A DNA stretch of 17,285 bases from an uncultured Treponema sp. (lineage in GTDB: Bacteria; Spirochaetota; Spirochaetia; Treponematales; Treponemataceae), in assembly GCA_937877515.1 (NCBI GenBank), contig CALFIX010000039.1, positions 1-17,285 of the forward strand. The letters are read 5' to 3'. The position numbers and the translations under genes are program-made. The first letter of the stretch is position 1. Every line of letters begins with the position of its first letter. Shown here piece by piece: positions 5,612-14,238 of this stretch. Below the pieces are notes generated by a model, which worked only from the letters and a program-made list of their open reading frames with translations, was not told the DNA's origin and made no database searches.

Positions 5612-7531
5612 ATGTGTGGAATAGTTGGATATATTGGTTGTAAGGAAGCAACACCTGTTTTAGTAAACGCCCTAAAAAAACTTGAATACAGAGGGTACGA
5701 CAGTGCAGGCGTTGCAGTTTACAATGGCGAAAACATCGTAGTACGAAAAGTAAAAGGAGCTCTCCGTGCACTTGTAGAAGATGTAACAAAAACTGTTGTC
5801 CGCACTTCCAGCAAAACATCAGAAAAAGAAGCAGAAGAAAAAGAAAAGCAGCTTATTAGCGAAATGGGAAAATATGTTCCGGGTAATGTCGGAATAGGTC
5901 ATACACGCTGGGCAACGCATGGAGAACCTAGCGATGTAAACGCACACCCCCACATAAATGAAAGCGGAACTATTGCCGTAGTTCATAACGGTATTATAGA
6001 AAACTTTTCCAGACTAAAAGCATGGCTTCAAGAACAGGGTGTTGTTTTTAGAAGTCAGACAGACACAGAAGTTATTGCTCATCTTATAAATTATTTTTAC
6101 GAACAGGACGGAGACATATTTAACGCAGTTTTAAATGCACTTCACCGCTTAGAAGGAAGCTATGCACTTGGTGTAATTTGCAGTGAATTCCCAGACCGCA
6201 TTATAGCAGCCAGAAAAGAAAGTCCTCTAATTGTTGGCCTTGGGAACGGAGAAAACTTTATTGCAAGTGATGTTCCTGCAGTTTTGGAACACACCCGTGA
6301 AGTTTACTTTTTAGACCAAAAGCAAATTGCAGTTTTATATTCTGATCACGTAGACCTCTTTGACGAAGATGGAAACAAAGTCATAAAAGAAAAAGCTCAT
6401 ATTGACTGGGACTTGTCTAGTGCAGAAAAAAATGGTTTTGCCCACTTTATGTTAAAAGAAATTCATGAGCAGCCAAAAGCACTTCGCGACACCTTAAAAC
6501 CTCATCTAGTGTTTAACGGAAAGACACCTGCAGATATTACATTTGAAGAAATCGGTAGCAGCGACTACTGGAAAAATGCAAAACGCATTGTAATAACCGC
6601 CTGTGGAACTGCATACCATGCAGGCTGTGTTGCCCGCTATGCTTTTGAAAAATTTGCCCGTATTCCTGTGGTAGTAGATGTTGCCAGCGAATTTAGATAC
6701 AGAAATCCCATTCTAAATAAAGACGATGTGTTTATAGTAATCAGTCAGTCAGGCGAAACCGCAGACACGCTTGCTGCAATGCGCCTGGCAAAAGAAGCAG
6801 GAGTTCACGTCATTGCAATTACAAACTGTGTAGGTTCAACTGTAAGCAGAGAAGCTGATGACGTTATATACACTCTCGCAGGTCCGGAAATTGCTGTAGC
6901 TTCTACAAAAGCATATACAACTCAGCTGGAATGTTTATATCTTCTTGCATTGCAAAGTGCAAAAGTACGAGGCCTAATAGATAACGAAAGCTTGGAAAAA
7001 GCATTAAAAGAACTTTGCGACATTCCAGAAAGAGTAGAAGAAATTTTAACTCACCAGGAGACAATTCAGAAGTTTGTAAGTCAGAACTACAACAAACAGA
7101 AAGTATTCTTTATTGGCCGCCAGTTTGACAGTGCAACAAGCCTGGAATGTGCGCTAAAGCTAAAAGAAGTAAGCTACATGCACAGCGAAGCCTTTGCAGC
7201 CGGAGAACTTAAACACGGTCCTATAGCTTTAGTAGACAGCGACACTCTTGTTGTAGCAATTGCAACTGATCACTCAATGTACGAAAAGCTTGCTTCTAAT
7301 ATTGTAGAAGTAAAAAGTCGTGGCTGTGCTACACTTGTTATTACACAGGATACAACCGCTGCATTTAAAAACTCAGCTGATGAAATATTCTGCATTCCTT
7401 CTTGTAGCGATGCATTTGCAAGTTTACTTTCTATTATTCCAGCTCAACTTTTTGCCTACTACTGTGCTGTTCATCGCGGAAATGACCCGGATAAACCAAG
7501 AAACCTTGCTAAATCTGTTACGGTAGAATAA
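5612..7531 (+). CDS. glmS: Glutamine-fructose-6-phosphate aminotransferase (isomerizing), glucosamine-6-phosphate synthase
   Basis: GlmS makes glucosamine-6-phosphate from fructose-6-phosphate and glutamine, the first step toward UDP-GlcNAc for peptidoglycan. The N-terminal Ntn amidotransferase domain begins MCGIVGYIG; Cys2 is the nucleophile after Met removal. It also has EYRGYDSAG, HTRWATHG and HNGIIENF. Two SIS sugar-isomerase domains follow, with SQSGETADTLAAMRLAKE in the first and EAFAAGELKHGPIALV in the second. The end, RNLAKSVTVE, is intact. At 639 residues it is about 30 longer than the E. coli enzyme (609) because of a Lys/Glu-rich loop at roughly residues 60-84 before the HTRW motif. 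AGGA lies 7 nt before the ATG. No glmS ribozyme was recognised in the leader. It seems to be transcribed alone; the next gene has its own promoter. Confidence 0.97.
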   Translation: MCGIVGYIGCKEATPVLVNALKKLEYRGYDSAGVAVYNGENIVVRKVKGALRALVEDVTKTVVRTSSKTSEKEAEEKEKQLISEMGKYVPGNVGIGHTRWATHGEPSDVNAHPHINESGTIAVVHNGIIENFSRLKAWLQEQGVVFRSQTDTEVIAHLINYFYEQDGDIFNAVLNALHRLEGSYALGVICSEFPDRIIAARKESPLIVGLGNGENFIASDVPAVLEHTREVYFLDQKQIAVLYSDHVDLFDEDGNKVIKEKAHIDWDLSSAEKNGFAHFMLKEIHEQPKALRDTLKPHLVFNGKTPADITFEEIGSSDYWKNAKRIVITACGTAYHAGCVARYAFEKFARIPVVVDVASEFRYRNPILNKDDVFIVISQSGETADTLAAMRLAKEAGVHVIAITNCVGSTVSREADDVIYTLAGPEIAVASTKAYTTQLECLYLLALQSAKVRGLIDNESLEKALKELCDIPERVEEILTHQETIQKFVSQNYNKQKVFFIGRQFDSATSLECALKLKEVSYMHSEAFAAGELKHGPIALVDSDTLVVAIATDHSMYEKLASNIVEVKSRGCATLVITQDTTAAFKNSADEIFCIPSCSDAFASLLSIIPAQLFAYYCAVHRGNDPDKPRNLAKSVTVE

Positions 7532-7559
7532 AAATAATCTGTAAAATCCAAGTATAAAT

Positions 7560-7588
7560 TTTACAAAAACTCCTTTGTCGCTTATAAT
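7560..7588 (+). promoter_or_regulatory. Promoter of the first chemoreceptor gene
   Basis: TTTACA (7560-7565), a 17-bp spacer and a perfect TATAAT (7583-7588), then AAAGGAG (7604-7610) 9 nt before the ATG. The -35 overlaps a GTAAAAT/ATTTTAC inverted repeat (7541-7564) just after glmS that could act as a weak terminator or operator. Confidence 0.65.
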
Positions 7589-7619
7589 TAAAAATGGCAG
7601 CCCAAAGGAGTAAGTCTCT

Positions 7620-9851
7620 ATGGCTAAAAAAGAACAAAAATCTCATGTAAGAACAAAAAAGGAAAGCTTTTTAGATAAAAGTATAAAAACTCAGCTTGTT
7701 GTAAGTATTGGGTCGGGTCTTATAATTTTACAAATAGCATGTGCCGTTTTTCTTTCCATATTTGTAAGTAAAAGTTATTCTGAGCTCTCCAATAAATACA
7801 TAGATGAACTTTCTGGTAATTATGCAGAAGTTTCTAAAGGTCTTCTTGCTAACGAATATGCAATAGGAAGTTCTTTAAAATCTGTAATTGAACAATTTGA
7901 AGCTTTACCACAAGGCTCTAGAAGATCTTTTGTTACCTCCATGCTTCGACAAACTCTCGTAGATAACGACACAATTTTAAGCGTTTACACTGCATGGCTT
8001 CCTAATGCATTAGATGGAATGGATGAAGAATATGCAAACACAATTCATCACGACTCAACAGGCCGCTTTATGCCCATTCTTTCTCACGTTGGTGCAACTA
8101 TAGATCACTCAACATTAAGCAATGTAGAAAATCAGGAATGGTACAAAAAAGGTTTAGACAGTTCAAAGGGATTTTTCCTGGAGCCTCACAAGCTTACTCT
8201 TGTAGGTCAGGAAGTCTGGGCTTACGGAGCTGCATTCCCAGTTCAGAATAGCCGTGGAGACGTTATATGCGTTCTTGGTGTAGAAATGAAGTTGGACACA
8301 TTAATAGAGCCTCTTAAAAAAGTTGAGCTTTATGAAAACGGATACTTAACTCTTATTTCTCACACAGGTCATTTTGCCGTTGCAAAAAATGATTCAGACA
8401 AAACGCTTTCTTTTGCTGATTACACAAGTGCAGAAAAAGCTCCTCTATTTAAGGAAAGCAGAAAAAGTGGAATTCCATTCAGTTACTACGAAAAAGAAGA
8501 TGGACGAAAAGTGCTTAAATACTTTGTTCCGTTTAAAGTTAGCGAAGCAGATCAAACTTTTTTCTTAGGTCTAAATGTTCCTGTTTATGAAGTAAAAGAA
8601 GATTCAAATGTAATTTTACAAACACTTATCATAAGCTTTATCATAACATCTGTAATAGTAAGTCTCATAGGCTACTTTATAATAAACAAAGTCGTAAAAG
8701 AAATAAAAGCTGGAGCAGATGCAATGAAAAACATTGCACAAGGAGATGGAGACCTTACTGTACGCCTAAAAGTTCATAAACCAAATGAACTTGGTAGAAT
8801 GTATAAATACTTTAACGAGACGGTAGAAAAGCTTCAGATTTCGCTTTCTTCAGTACGCCACGAAAGTCAAGAAATGAAAAACATGGGTCAAACTCTTTCT
8901 AATAGCATGAACGACACAGCTCAAGCTGCAAATGAAATTACAAATAATATCTCTGCAGTTAATGGACAAGTTCAACAGCAAGAGATAAACATGAGAGAGA
9001 CCACAGTTTCTATTGATAAAATAAATCGTAAAGTAGACGCATTAAACGAAAACATAAAAGATCAAAGCGGTGCCGTAGTAAAATCTTCTACCGCTATAGA
9101 ACAGATGGTTGCAAACATTCGCTCTGTTACAAAAATTCTCGAAAAGAACAGTGAATCTATAAAAAGCCTGGAAGATGCTTCGGAATCTGGAAAAGTTAAA
9201 ATAAAAGAATCTGTAGAAAACACAAATGCAATTAAAGAGCAGTCAAAAATGCTTCTTGAAGCAAGTAATGTAATTCAGCACATAGCAAGTCAAACAAACT
9301 TACTTGCCATGAACGCAGCAATAGAAGCAGCCCACGCTGGAGAAGCAGGGCGAGGCTTTGCAGTTGTTGCAGATGAAATACGAAAACTTGCAGAAGACTC
9401 TAATTCTCAAGGAAAGAAAATAACAAAAAATCTAAAGAGTGTTCTCTCCAGCATAAACACAGTAAGCGAGTCATCTGTAAGTTTACAAGAAAACTTTAAC
9501 AACATTTACGACTTAACACAAACTGTCGCAAACCAAGAGCAAACAATTATGCAAGCTATGCAAGAACAATCAGAAGGTGGCACACAAGTTCTAGATGCAA
9601 TTAGAGACATCACAGAAATTACTTCTACTGTAAAAACTGATGGAAGCACAATGCAGCAAGCTACAGAAGTCATAAATCAAGAAATGACAGAGCTTATGCA
9701 CTTAAGCGAAGAAATAGCCTCTTCAATGAAAGAAATGGCAAACGAAATAGAAAGCATAAATAACTCTATAAACACAGTAAACGACTTAACAAAGCACAAC
9801 CACGACAGTATAAAGAATGTTGCTAATGTTGTAGAAAAATTTAAAGTTTAA
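7620..9851 (+). CDS. Methyl-accepting chemotaxis protein with periplasmic Cache-type sensor
   Basis: This 743-residue chemoreceptor has a basic N-terminus, a first membrane helix at about 25-49, a large extracytoplasmic sensor (about 50-328) of double-Cache type (SVYTAWLPNALDG, then NQEWYKKGLDSSKGFFLEP and VWAYGAAFPVQNSRGDVICVLG), a second helix at about 330-356, a HAMP linker, and a long cytoplasmic coiled coil. The signalling tip is at about 555-595 (QTNLLAMNAAIEAAHAGEAG, then RGFAVVADEIRKLAED), which contacts CheA and CheW. No CheR-docking pentapeptide is seen; the protein ends EKFKV. It meets the next receptor tail to tail. The ligand is unknown; Cache domains often bind amino acids or carboxylates. 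It is expected in the polar receptor arrays of a motile spirochaete. Confidence 0.95.
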   Translation: MAKKEQKSHVRTKKESFLDKSIKTQLVVSIGSGLIILQIACAVFLSIFVSKSYSELSNKYIDELSGNYAEVSKGLLANEYAIGSSLKSVIEQFEALPQGSRRSFVTSMLRQTLVDNDTILSVYTAWLPNALDGMDEEYANTIHHDSTGRFMPILSHVGATIDHSTLSNVENQEWYKKGLDSSKGFFLEPHKLTLVGQEVWAYGAAFPVQNSRGDVICVLGVEMKLDTLIEPLKKVELYENGYLTLISHTGHFAVAKNDSDKTLSFADYTSAEKAPLFKESRKSGIPFSYYEKEDGRKVLKYFVPFKVSEADQTFFLGLNVPVYEVKEDSNVILQTLIISFIITSVIVSLIGYFIINKVVKEIKAGADAMKNIAQGDGDLTVRLKVHKPNELGRMYKYFNETVEKLQISLSSVRHESQEMKNMGQTLSNSMNDTAQAANEITNNISAVNGQVQQQEINMRETTVSIDKINRKVDALNENIKDQSGAVVKSSTAIEQMVANIRSVTKILEKNSESIKSLEDASESGKVKIKESVENTNAIKEQSKMLLEASNVIQHIASQTNLLAMNAAIEAAHAGEAGRGFAVVADEIRKLAEDSNSQGKKITKNLKSVLSSINTVSESSVSLQENFNNIYDLTQTVANQEQTIMQAMQEQSEGGTQVLDAIRDITEITSTVKTDGSTMQQATEVINQEMTELMHLSEEIASSMKEMANEIESINNSINTVNDLTKHNHDSIKNVANVVEKFKV

Positions 9852-9865
9852 TCTTAGACTTTAAA
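9840..9865. terminator. Symmetric sequence at the junction of the two convergent receptor genes
   Basis: TTTAAAGTTTAA and TTAGACTTTAAA form an 11-of-12 inverted repeat around a 2-bp centre. It includes both stop codons and arises because both proteins end in Phe-Lys-Val. It could fold as an AT-rich hairpin in either transcript, but it has no proper T-run, so a bidirectional terminator role is only possible. Confidence 0.3.
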
Positions 9866-11707
9866 GCCATTAATCATAGATGCCATTTTATCTGCAGCAG
9901 ATCTGTTTCTATCAGAAGCAGACTCTGCATTTAAGGCAGCTTCTTTCATATCATTCATATTCTGATTTACGATTCCAGACTTTGTTTGCGTTGTATCAGC
10001 AAGTATGTTTAGCGACTTTATGTTAGACACCATATTTTCGCTTACATTTTTCATTTGTGAAGAAGCAGAAGTAATTTCGTGAGTAGTAGAATCCAATTTT
10101 TTCATACTCTCTAAAATACTAGAAACACCAATACTTTGCTCTTGCATTCCACCCTGAACTTCTTGCATAAGATTGTTAAGCTCTCCAATCTTGTTTCCTA
10201 CACTTTCAAAAGAAGAAGCAGACTGTTTTGAAGAAGTTACAATTCCTCCAATTGCTTTAGAAATACCTTCCAACAAGCTTTTTATCTCTGCAGATTGAGT
10301 GGAAGAAGTTTCTGCCAAAGCCCTAATTTCATCAGCAACAACACCAAAACCTTTACCCAAATCACCTGCATGAGCCGCCTCAATAGCAGCATTCATTGCC
10401 AAAAGATTTGTTTGTTCTGCAATAGCCGCAATTGCCTGGTTAGCTTCTGTTAAGTTTTCTGACTGCTGAGCAATATTTGCAATTTGTTCACTTACTGTGT
10501 CTTGTAATTCACGTCCCGCATTTGATTCATTAACAAGATTTTTATATTCATCAATAATGAGAGATATACTATGATCCACAGAACGAATGTTACTAGAAAT
10601 TTCTTCTATTGCAGAAGATGCCTGCTGAATTGCAGCACTCTGTTCCACAATACGTTTATCTAAAACAGTTATCTGTTCTTCTGCATTTTGCATTTCATCT
10701 TTTATGGTACTTATGCTTTGTTTTTGATCATTTATGCTTTTAGAAATTTCTTCTACATTTTGAGTTGTTGTGTTTATAGCTTTTGCCATTTGATTATGAA
10801 TACGATCCTGAACTACATTACCTGTTTCTTCTAAAACAACGGTTTCTTTTTGCAAAGTGCCTACTAAATTATTTAAATTTCCTATTACTTTATTAAAATT
10901 TTTTGCAAGAAGAGCTATTTCATTTTTGCCATGCTCTGGTATACGGGCTGTTAAATCTGCACTACCTTCAGAAATATTTTTCATAGCACTAGAAACTTCA
11001 TTTATACGACCAAACATAAAATTTAAAGAAACGCCAATAACTATTATTCCAATAAGAACAAACACAACTGTTAAAACAACAATTTTTCTAGACAAAGATT
11101 TTATAACCACCATTGTAGCCTGAATATTAAAATCACAACCTATTAAAGCTACTGTCTTACCTTTAGAGTTTACAATTGGTGCATAAGTACTTATCTGCCA
11201 GCCCCACTCATCACCTTGGTCAACTAAGCCAGAACTTGTTATAGTTTTTTCATTAAAAGCTTTAATAGGAGCTTCTCCTAATTCCGTAATATCCTGTTCA
11301 TCGCCTAAACTAGAAAAATTTTCTGTATCACTAGGATCACAACTACCATCTATAACATACTGCCACGTATTACCACTTAATGGTGCCATTGTATAAAGGT
11401 ACTCACACCCAACAGATTCCTTTATATCTAAAATACGCAATCTAAGAGTTTCATAGTATTCACTTTGATCATCTGCATCATTTAAGAATGCTTCAAATTC
11501 ATCTCCATCAATTACAGCTGTAACTTTTTTTACCACCGGCACGCCCTGCTCAGAAGAAAGTTTTTCACCAGTTTTTGAAATACTTAATGTAGAAATTATT
11601 CCTAACACACCACAAGAAATTAAAATATAAAGACCAAAAATCGTAATAAATTTAAATTTGAGAGATTGCATAGCATGCAATATAGTACAAGATTTACGCT
11701 TTTTCAA
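9854..11707 (-). CDS. Methyl-accepting chemotaxis protein (second, divergent sensor)
   Basis: This 617-residue receptor has membrane helices at about 19-42 and 207-230, an extracytoplasmic sensor between them (WGWQISTYAPIVNSKGKTVALIGC suggests a Cache-like fold), HAMP, and a signalling tip at about 426-465 (EQTNLLAMNAAIEAAHAGDL, then GKGFGVVADEIRALAE). The sensor holds several cysteines that the first receptor does not match. The start is uncertain: a TTG at 11707 has a weak AAGAGA ribosome site 6 nt upstream, while the first ATG (11671, codon 13) has none; I kept the TTG. A minus-strand -10 (TATAAT at 11747-11752) lies upstream but its -35 is poor. The sensor differs from that of the neighbour, so the pair is not a simple tandem duplication. 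Confidence 0.93.
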   Translation of the reverse strand: MKKRKSCTILHAMQSLKFKFITIFGLYILISCGVLGIISTLSISKTGEKLSSEQGVPVVKKVTAVIDGDEFEAFLNDADDQSEYYETLRLRILDIKESVGCEYLYTMAPLSGNTWQYVIDGSCDPSDTENFSSLGDEQDITELGEAPIKAFNEKTITSSGLVDQGDEWGWQISTYAPIVNSKGKTVALIGCDFNIQATMVVIKSLSRKIVVLTVVFVLIGIIVIGVSLNFMFGRINEVSSAMKNISEGSADLTARIPEHGKNEIALLAKNFNKVIGNLNNLVGTLQKETVVLEETGNVVQDRIHNQMAKAINTTTQNVEEISKSINDQKQSISTIKDEMQNAEEQITVLDKRIVEQSAAIQQASSAIEEISSNIRSVDHSISLIIDEYKNLVNESNAGRELQDTVSEQIANIAQQSENLTEANQAIAAIAEQTNLLAMNAAIEAAHAGDLGKGFGVVADEIRALAETSSTQSAEIKSLLEGISKAIGGIVTSSKQSASSFESVGNKIGELNNLMQEVQGGMQEQSIGVSSILESMKKLDSTTHEITSASSQMKNVSENMVSNIKSLNILADTTQTKSGIVNQNMNDMKEAALNAESASDRNRSAADKMASMINGFKV

Positions 11708-11725
11708 TAATTTTCTCTTAAAAAC

Positions 11726-11754
11726 TTGAAATACAACTTCTCGAGCATTATATT
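11726..11754 (+). promoter_or_regulatory. Promoter of the small lipoprotein gene
   Basis: TTGAAA (11726-11731), a 17-bp spacer and TATATT (11749-11754). It overlaps the candidate minus-strand -10 (11747-11752) of the receptor gene, so the two divergent promoters may interfere. Confidence 0.6.
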
Positions 11755-11761
11755 AATATTA

Positions 11762-11806
11762 CTAGTTTTTAACTAGAATATTTAATAGGTTCGCTAAATA
11801 AGCGAA
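11762..11806 (+). promoter_or_regulatory. Two palindromes in the leader of the small lipoprotein gene
   Basis: CTAGTT-TTT-AACTAG (11762-11776) lies at the predicted transcription start, set in AT-rich flanks, and could be an operator. TTCGCT-AAATA-AGCGAA (11790-11806) lies in the leader, just before AGGAG (11813-11817), and could fold in the RNA near the ribosome site. Both stems are perfect 6-bp repeats. No T-run follows either. Confidence 0.4.
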
Positions 11807-11825
11807 ACTCATAGGAGCGTGTACT

Positions 11826-12221
11826 ATGAAAAAGTTTGGTAAAATTGCAAGTATTTTTACCGTTTGTGCCGTATTGCTTGGGCTTTCTGCTCTTGCAACT
11901 AGCTGTAGCCCAACATTTGGGCTTGACCAGGTTAGTGCTTCAGAAATCTTAAATGCAACATTTGCTAGCTCTTACTCAGGAAGCTATACCGGAATTACTC
12001 GCAATGCATCTAATGGAAAACAAACAGGCAAATCTTCTTATGATATTCCTTCTACTTCTGGAACAACAGTAAAAGCTCTTATGTATGCCGCAGCTTTAGT
12101 AACAGATGATGTTTATGCAAATTCAGATTTTACTCATGTAGTTTACTATTCTTATACAAAAGATAGCGACACAGGTATTGTTACTTCAGAAGATTGCTAC
12201 AATTACTACGCAGAAAACTAA
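11826..12221 (+). CDS. Small hypothetical lipoprotein
   Basis: The 131-residue product starts with a signal peptide (MKKFGKIASIFTVCAVLLGL) ending at ATSC, with Cys27 the likely lipid-bearing residue; the lipobox is relaxed in the spirochaete manner. The mature part is short, rich in Ser, Thr, Tyr and Asn (SSYSGSYTGITRNASNGKQT; YYSYTKDSD) and has no recognisable domain. Late Cys-Tyr-Asn-Tyr-Tyr residues end the protein. It is transcribed alone, with AGGAG 8 nt before the ATG and a clear terminator after it. The composition suggests an exposed surface or periplasmic protein. The function is unknown. Confidence 0.75.
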   Translation: MKKFGKIASIFTVCAVLLGLSALATSCSPTFGLDQVSASEILNATFASSYSGSYTGITRNASNGKQTGKSSYDIPSTSGTTVKALMYAAALVTDDVYANSDFTHVVYYSYTKDSDTGIVTSEDCYNYYAEN

Positions 12222-12231
12222 GCTTTCTTAG
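12214..12231 (-). terminator. Weak terminator candidate downstream of the methyltransferase gene
   Basis: On the minus strand CTAAG-AAAG-CTTAG is followed by TTTT. The 5-bp stem is short, and it overlaps the stop codon of the opposing lipoprotein gene. Confidence 0.28.
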
Positions 12232-12239
12232 CGTCTACT

Positions 12240-13241
12240 CTAAAGCTGCTCTTTGTTTAGGGCAGCTTTTTTTTGCACTCCAAGGGTATTACGTTCCCAA
12301 AAAACACCATCCGTATATCCCTGTATAGACTTATCAATTTCTGCATCGCTTAAGCGTTTTTCTGCCCACACACAATATTGCTCACTCTGCTCTATTCCTA
12401 CATAATGCCTAGCTAATTTTTTTGCAGTTACACTTGTTGTTCCGCTTCCCAAAAACGGGTCTAAGACTATGTCTCCCTTGTTGCTAGAAGCCAAAATTAA
12501 TTTTGCAATAAGCTTTTCTGGCTTTTGAGTAGGATGAGCTGTATTTTCGCTCATGGACCAAAAAGGAATGCTTATGTCGTCCCAAAAATTAGAAGGGCAT
12601 GTATCTCTAAAACCGCCGTTTTCACTTCTAGTCCAGTCTTTGGGCTTTCCGTCTTCTTTATAGGGGGCCACCACGCGGCGCCGTAATTTTACTGCGTCCA
12701 AATTAAAAGTATAAGAAGAAAAAGAGCCTGTTTTAGAAGGAAGGGTGCAATACCATATATCTTCCATTCCATTTTTCCAATTAGAAAGGGACCCCCTGCC
12801 CTTTTCCCTCTGCCAGGTAATTCTATTCTGCACGCAAAGCTTTTTTTCTTCTTCCATCTCAAACAAAACATCTGCTATAGTAACAGAACTTTTCCAGTCG
12901 CAGCAAACATAAAGAGTTGCATCGGGCTTTAAAAGAGGCAGAACCAAACCAAGCCATTCCTTTGTGTAAGAAGCATAGGTTTTCATGCTGCGTTCATTAA
13001 ACTTATTACCCGCATAGTTTTTAGAAAGATTATAAGGCGGGTCTACAATTGCTAAATCTGCAAATGCTTTTGGAAGGCATGGCAACACTTTAAAAGTGTT
13101 GCCATTTATTGTCTTATCTTTTATTTGTTCTGTCGTAAAAGGTTTTTCAGAATCAAAACATAGGCAATGAGCAAGATATTCTTTACCGTCTTCAACAGAC
13201 ATATCTAAAGTCTTATTGCGGTTTGATTTTGACTCTGCCAT
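12240..13241 (-). CDS. Site-specific DNA methyltransferase, N6-adenine/N4-cytosine, beta-class
   Basis: The 333-residue enzyme transfers a methyl group from S-adenosylmethionine to a base in DNA. The catalytic motif IV (DPPYNL, 67-72) comes before the SAM-binding motif I (DPFLGSGT, 261-268), the order of the beta class (HinfI/CcrM/DpnA-like). HPTQKP at 236-241 is also typical. It begins 1 bp after the acyltransferase stop, without a clear ribosome site, so translation is probably coupled to that gene. No restriction endonuclease or specificity subunit is visible on either side, so it is an orphan in this window. The recognition site cannot be read from the sequence. The C-terminus overlaps the terminator of the opposing gene. 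Confidence 0.93.
   Translation of the reverse strand: MAESKSNRNKTLDMSVEDGKEYLAHCLCFDSEKPFTTEQIKDKTINGNTFKVLPCLPKAFADLAIVDPPYNLSKNYAGNKFNERSMKTYASYTKEWLGLVLPLLKPDATLYVCCDWKSSVTIADVLFEMEEEKKLCVQNRITWQREKGRGSLSNWKNGMEDIWYCTLPSKTGSFSSYTFNLDAVKLRRRVVAPYKEDGKPKDWTRSENGGFRDTCPSNFWDDISIPFWSMSENTAHPTQKPEKLIAKLILASSNKGDIVLDPFLGSGTTSVTAKKLARHYVGIEQSEQYCVWAEKRLSDAEIDKSIQGYTDGVFWERNTLGVQKKAALNKEQL
12242..12274 (+). terminator. Intrinsic terminator after the lipoprotein gene
   Basis: AAAGCTGC (12242-12249) pairs perfectly with GCAGCTTT (12262-12269) across a 12-base loop, and a run of eight T's (12267-12274) follows on the plus strand. The stem also encodes the last residues of the opposing methyltransferase gene. 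Confidence 0.8.
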
Positions 13242-13242
13242 T

Positions 13243-14133
13243 TTATCTAGTTTTTTCTATTTTTTCGTGCTGAGCATTAAGAAGATCCATAACATGGTCT
13301 ATCATCTTTTGCTTTGGATCTGGTTCTTCTGGAGATAAAGAAGCCATATATTCTTTGCGGAATGGCTTACATTCAATTACTTCACTTGCAGCATAAACCA
13401 ACTTATCAGGACCTACAGCATCATCAAGCATGTCTTCGCTACGAATCTCTAAAATGTTTCCGTTAATGCTTACAAGAATTACATAATCAAAAAGACGCAA
13501 ATAACTGTCTATTTCGCGTAAACCTCGCTTTGTTTCCGGGTGACCTTCGCGGTATCTTGTGCCACTTGGGAAAACTAAAATAACTTCACCACGTTTTTTA
13601 CAGTCGTCCATAGCGCGCATAGCGGCCATGTTTATTTTGCGAGCTTTTTGCTCCTCTGCCTTTGCTTCTTCTTCGCTAGTAGCAGCTGCCTCATTTTTAT
13701 TAAGACTACGGGTTGGGTAAATTACAACACGAGTAAAGCTTTCTGCAAAACTACGAACAACAGGGTTGTCTTCGTTAAGCTTCATACCTGCAATTGCAAC
13801 AATGCGACTAGAAAGATCTTTAAGTTTTTCGCTACCACTATGTTCCAACATATAACAAAGAGCTGGTAAGTCTGTATTTGCATAGTGTTCCATTAAAATA
13901 AGACCACTCTTACCTGAAACAACTAAATCATAAAATTTTTCAAAATTCTCAATGCCCTCAATATGACTTTCTGGCAAAAGATTTTCTGCAACAAGAGCAT
14001 CCATTATTTTTCGAGTGTTAGGATTTCCTGGCTGATAAACATTAGAGTTATCAATCTTATCTGGAGCTACAGCAAGCTCTGAAAGTTTTTTAAAGTAATC
14101 TGAATATTTTTCGCGTAAAGGTATCTTTTCCAT
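13243..14133 (-). CDS. PlsC-superfamily glycerophospholipid acyltransferase
   Basis: The 296-residue protein has the two signature blocks of glycerolipid acyltransferases: HYANTD (H83-x4-D88), the catalytic His-Asp pair, and FPSGTR (188-193), a variant of the FPEGTR block that binds the phosphate of the acceptor. It should acylate glycerol-3-phosphate or 1-acylglycerol-3-phosphate at the membrane in phospholipid synthesis; which of the two cannot be told. A charged Ala/Glu/Lys stretch (149-166) lies between the blocks. No membrane helix is evident. The ATG has no ribosome site, and the promoter -10 is only 9 bp upstream, so the mRNA may be nearly leaderless. It is followed by the methyltransferase gene in one unit. 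Confidence 0.87.
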   Translation of the reverse strand: MEKIPLREKYSDYFKKLSELAVAPDKIDNSNVYQPGNPNTRKIMDALVAENLLPESHIEGIENFEKFYDLVVSGKSGLILMEHYANTDLPALCYMLEHSGSEKLKDLSSRIVAIAGMKLNEDNPVVRSFAESFTRVVIYPTRSLNKNEAAATSEEEAKAEEQKARKINMAAMRAMDDCKKRGEVILVFPSGTRYREGHPETKRGLREIDSYLRLFDYVILVSINGNILEIRSEDMLDDAVGPDKLVYAASEVIECKPFRKEYMASLSPEEPDPKQKMIDHVMDLLNAQHEKIEKTR

Positions 14134-14142
14134 AGTCTTGAC

Positions 14143-14171
14143 ATTTTAAAGTCTATTACTAAGAGTGTCAA
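14143..14171 (-). promoter_or_regulatory. Promoter of the acyltransferase-methyltransferase unit
   Basis: On the minus strand TTGACA (14166-14171), a 17-bp spacer and TAAAAT (14143-14148). The predicted start falls at about 14136, leaving only about three bases before the ATG at 14133. Confidence 0.62.
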
Positions 14172-14193
14172 TTGATGATTAAAAAATTATCAA
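14172..14193. promoter_or_regulatory. Candidate operator between divergent acyltransferase and gltB promoters
   Basis: TTGATGATT and AATTATCAA are inverted repeats matching at 8 of 9 positions around four A's. The 22-bp site lies exactly between the two opposing -35 boxes. The regulator is unknown. Confidence 0.38.
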
Positions 14194-14197
14194 CAAC

Positions 14198-14227
14198 TTG
14201 ACTTATTCTAAAGAAATTCAGTAGTAT
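14198..14227 (+). promoter_or_regulatory. Probable gltB promoter
   Basis: TTGACT (14198-14203), an 18-bp spacer and TAGTAT (14222-14227). The -10 is imperfect. The predicted start at about 14234 is only a few bases before the long hairpin. Confidence 0.45.
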
Positions 14228-14238
14228 TAAAAAACGGC

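Noticed and set aside
7532..7619. Strong terminator after glmS
   Set aside because: The GTAAAAT/ATTTTAC stem is AT-only apart from its ends and is followed by A's rather than T's.
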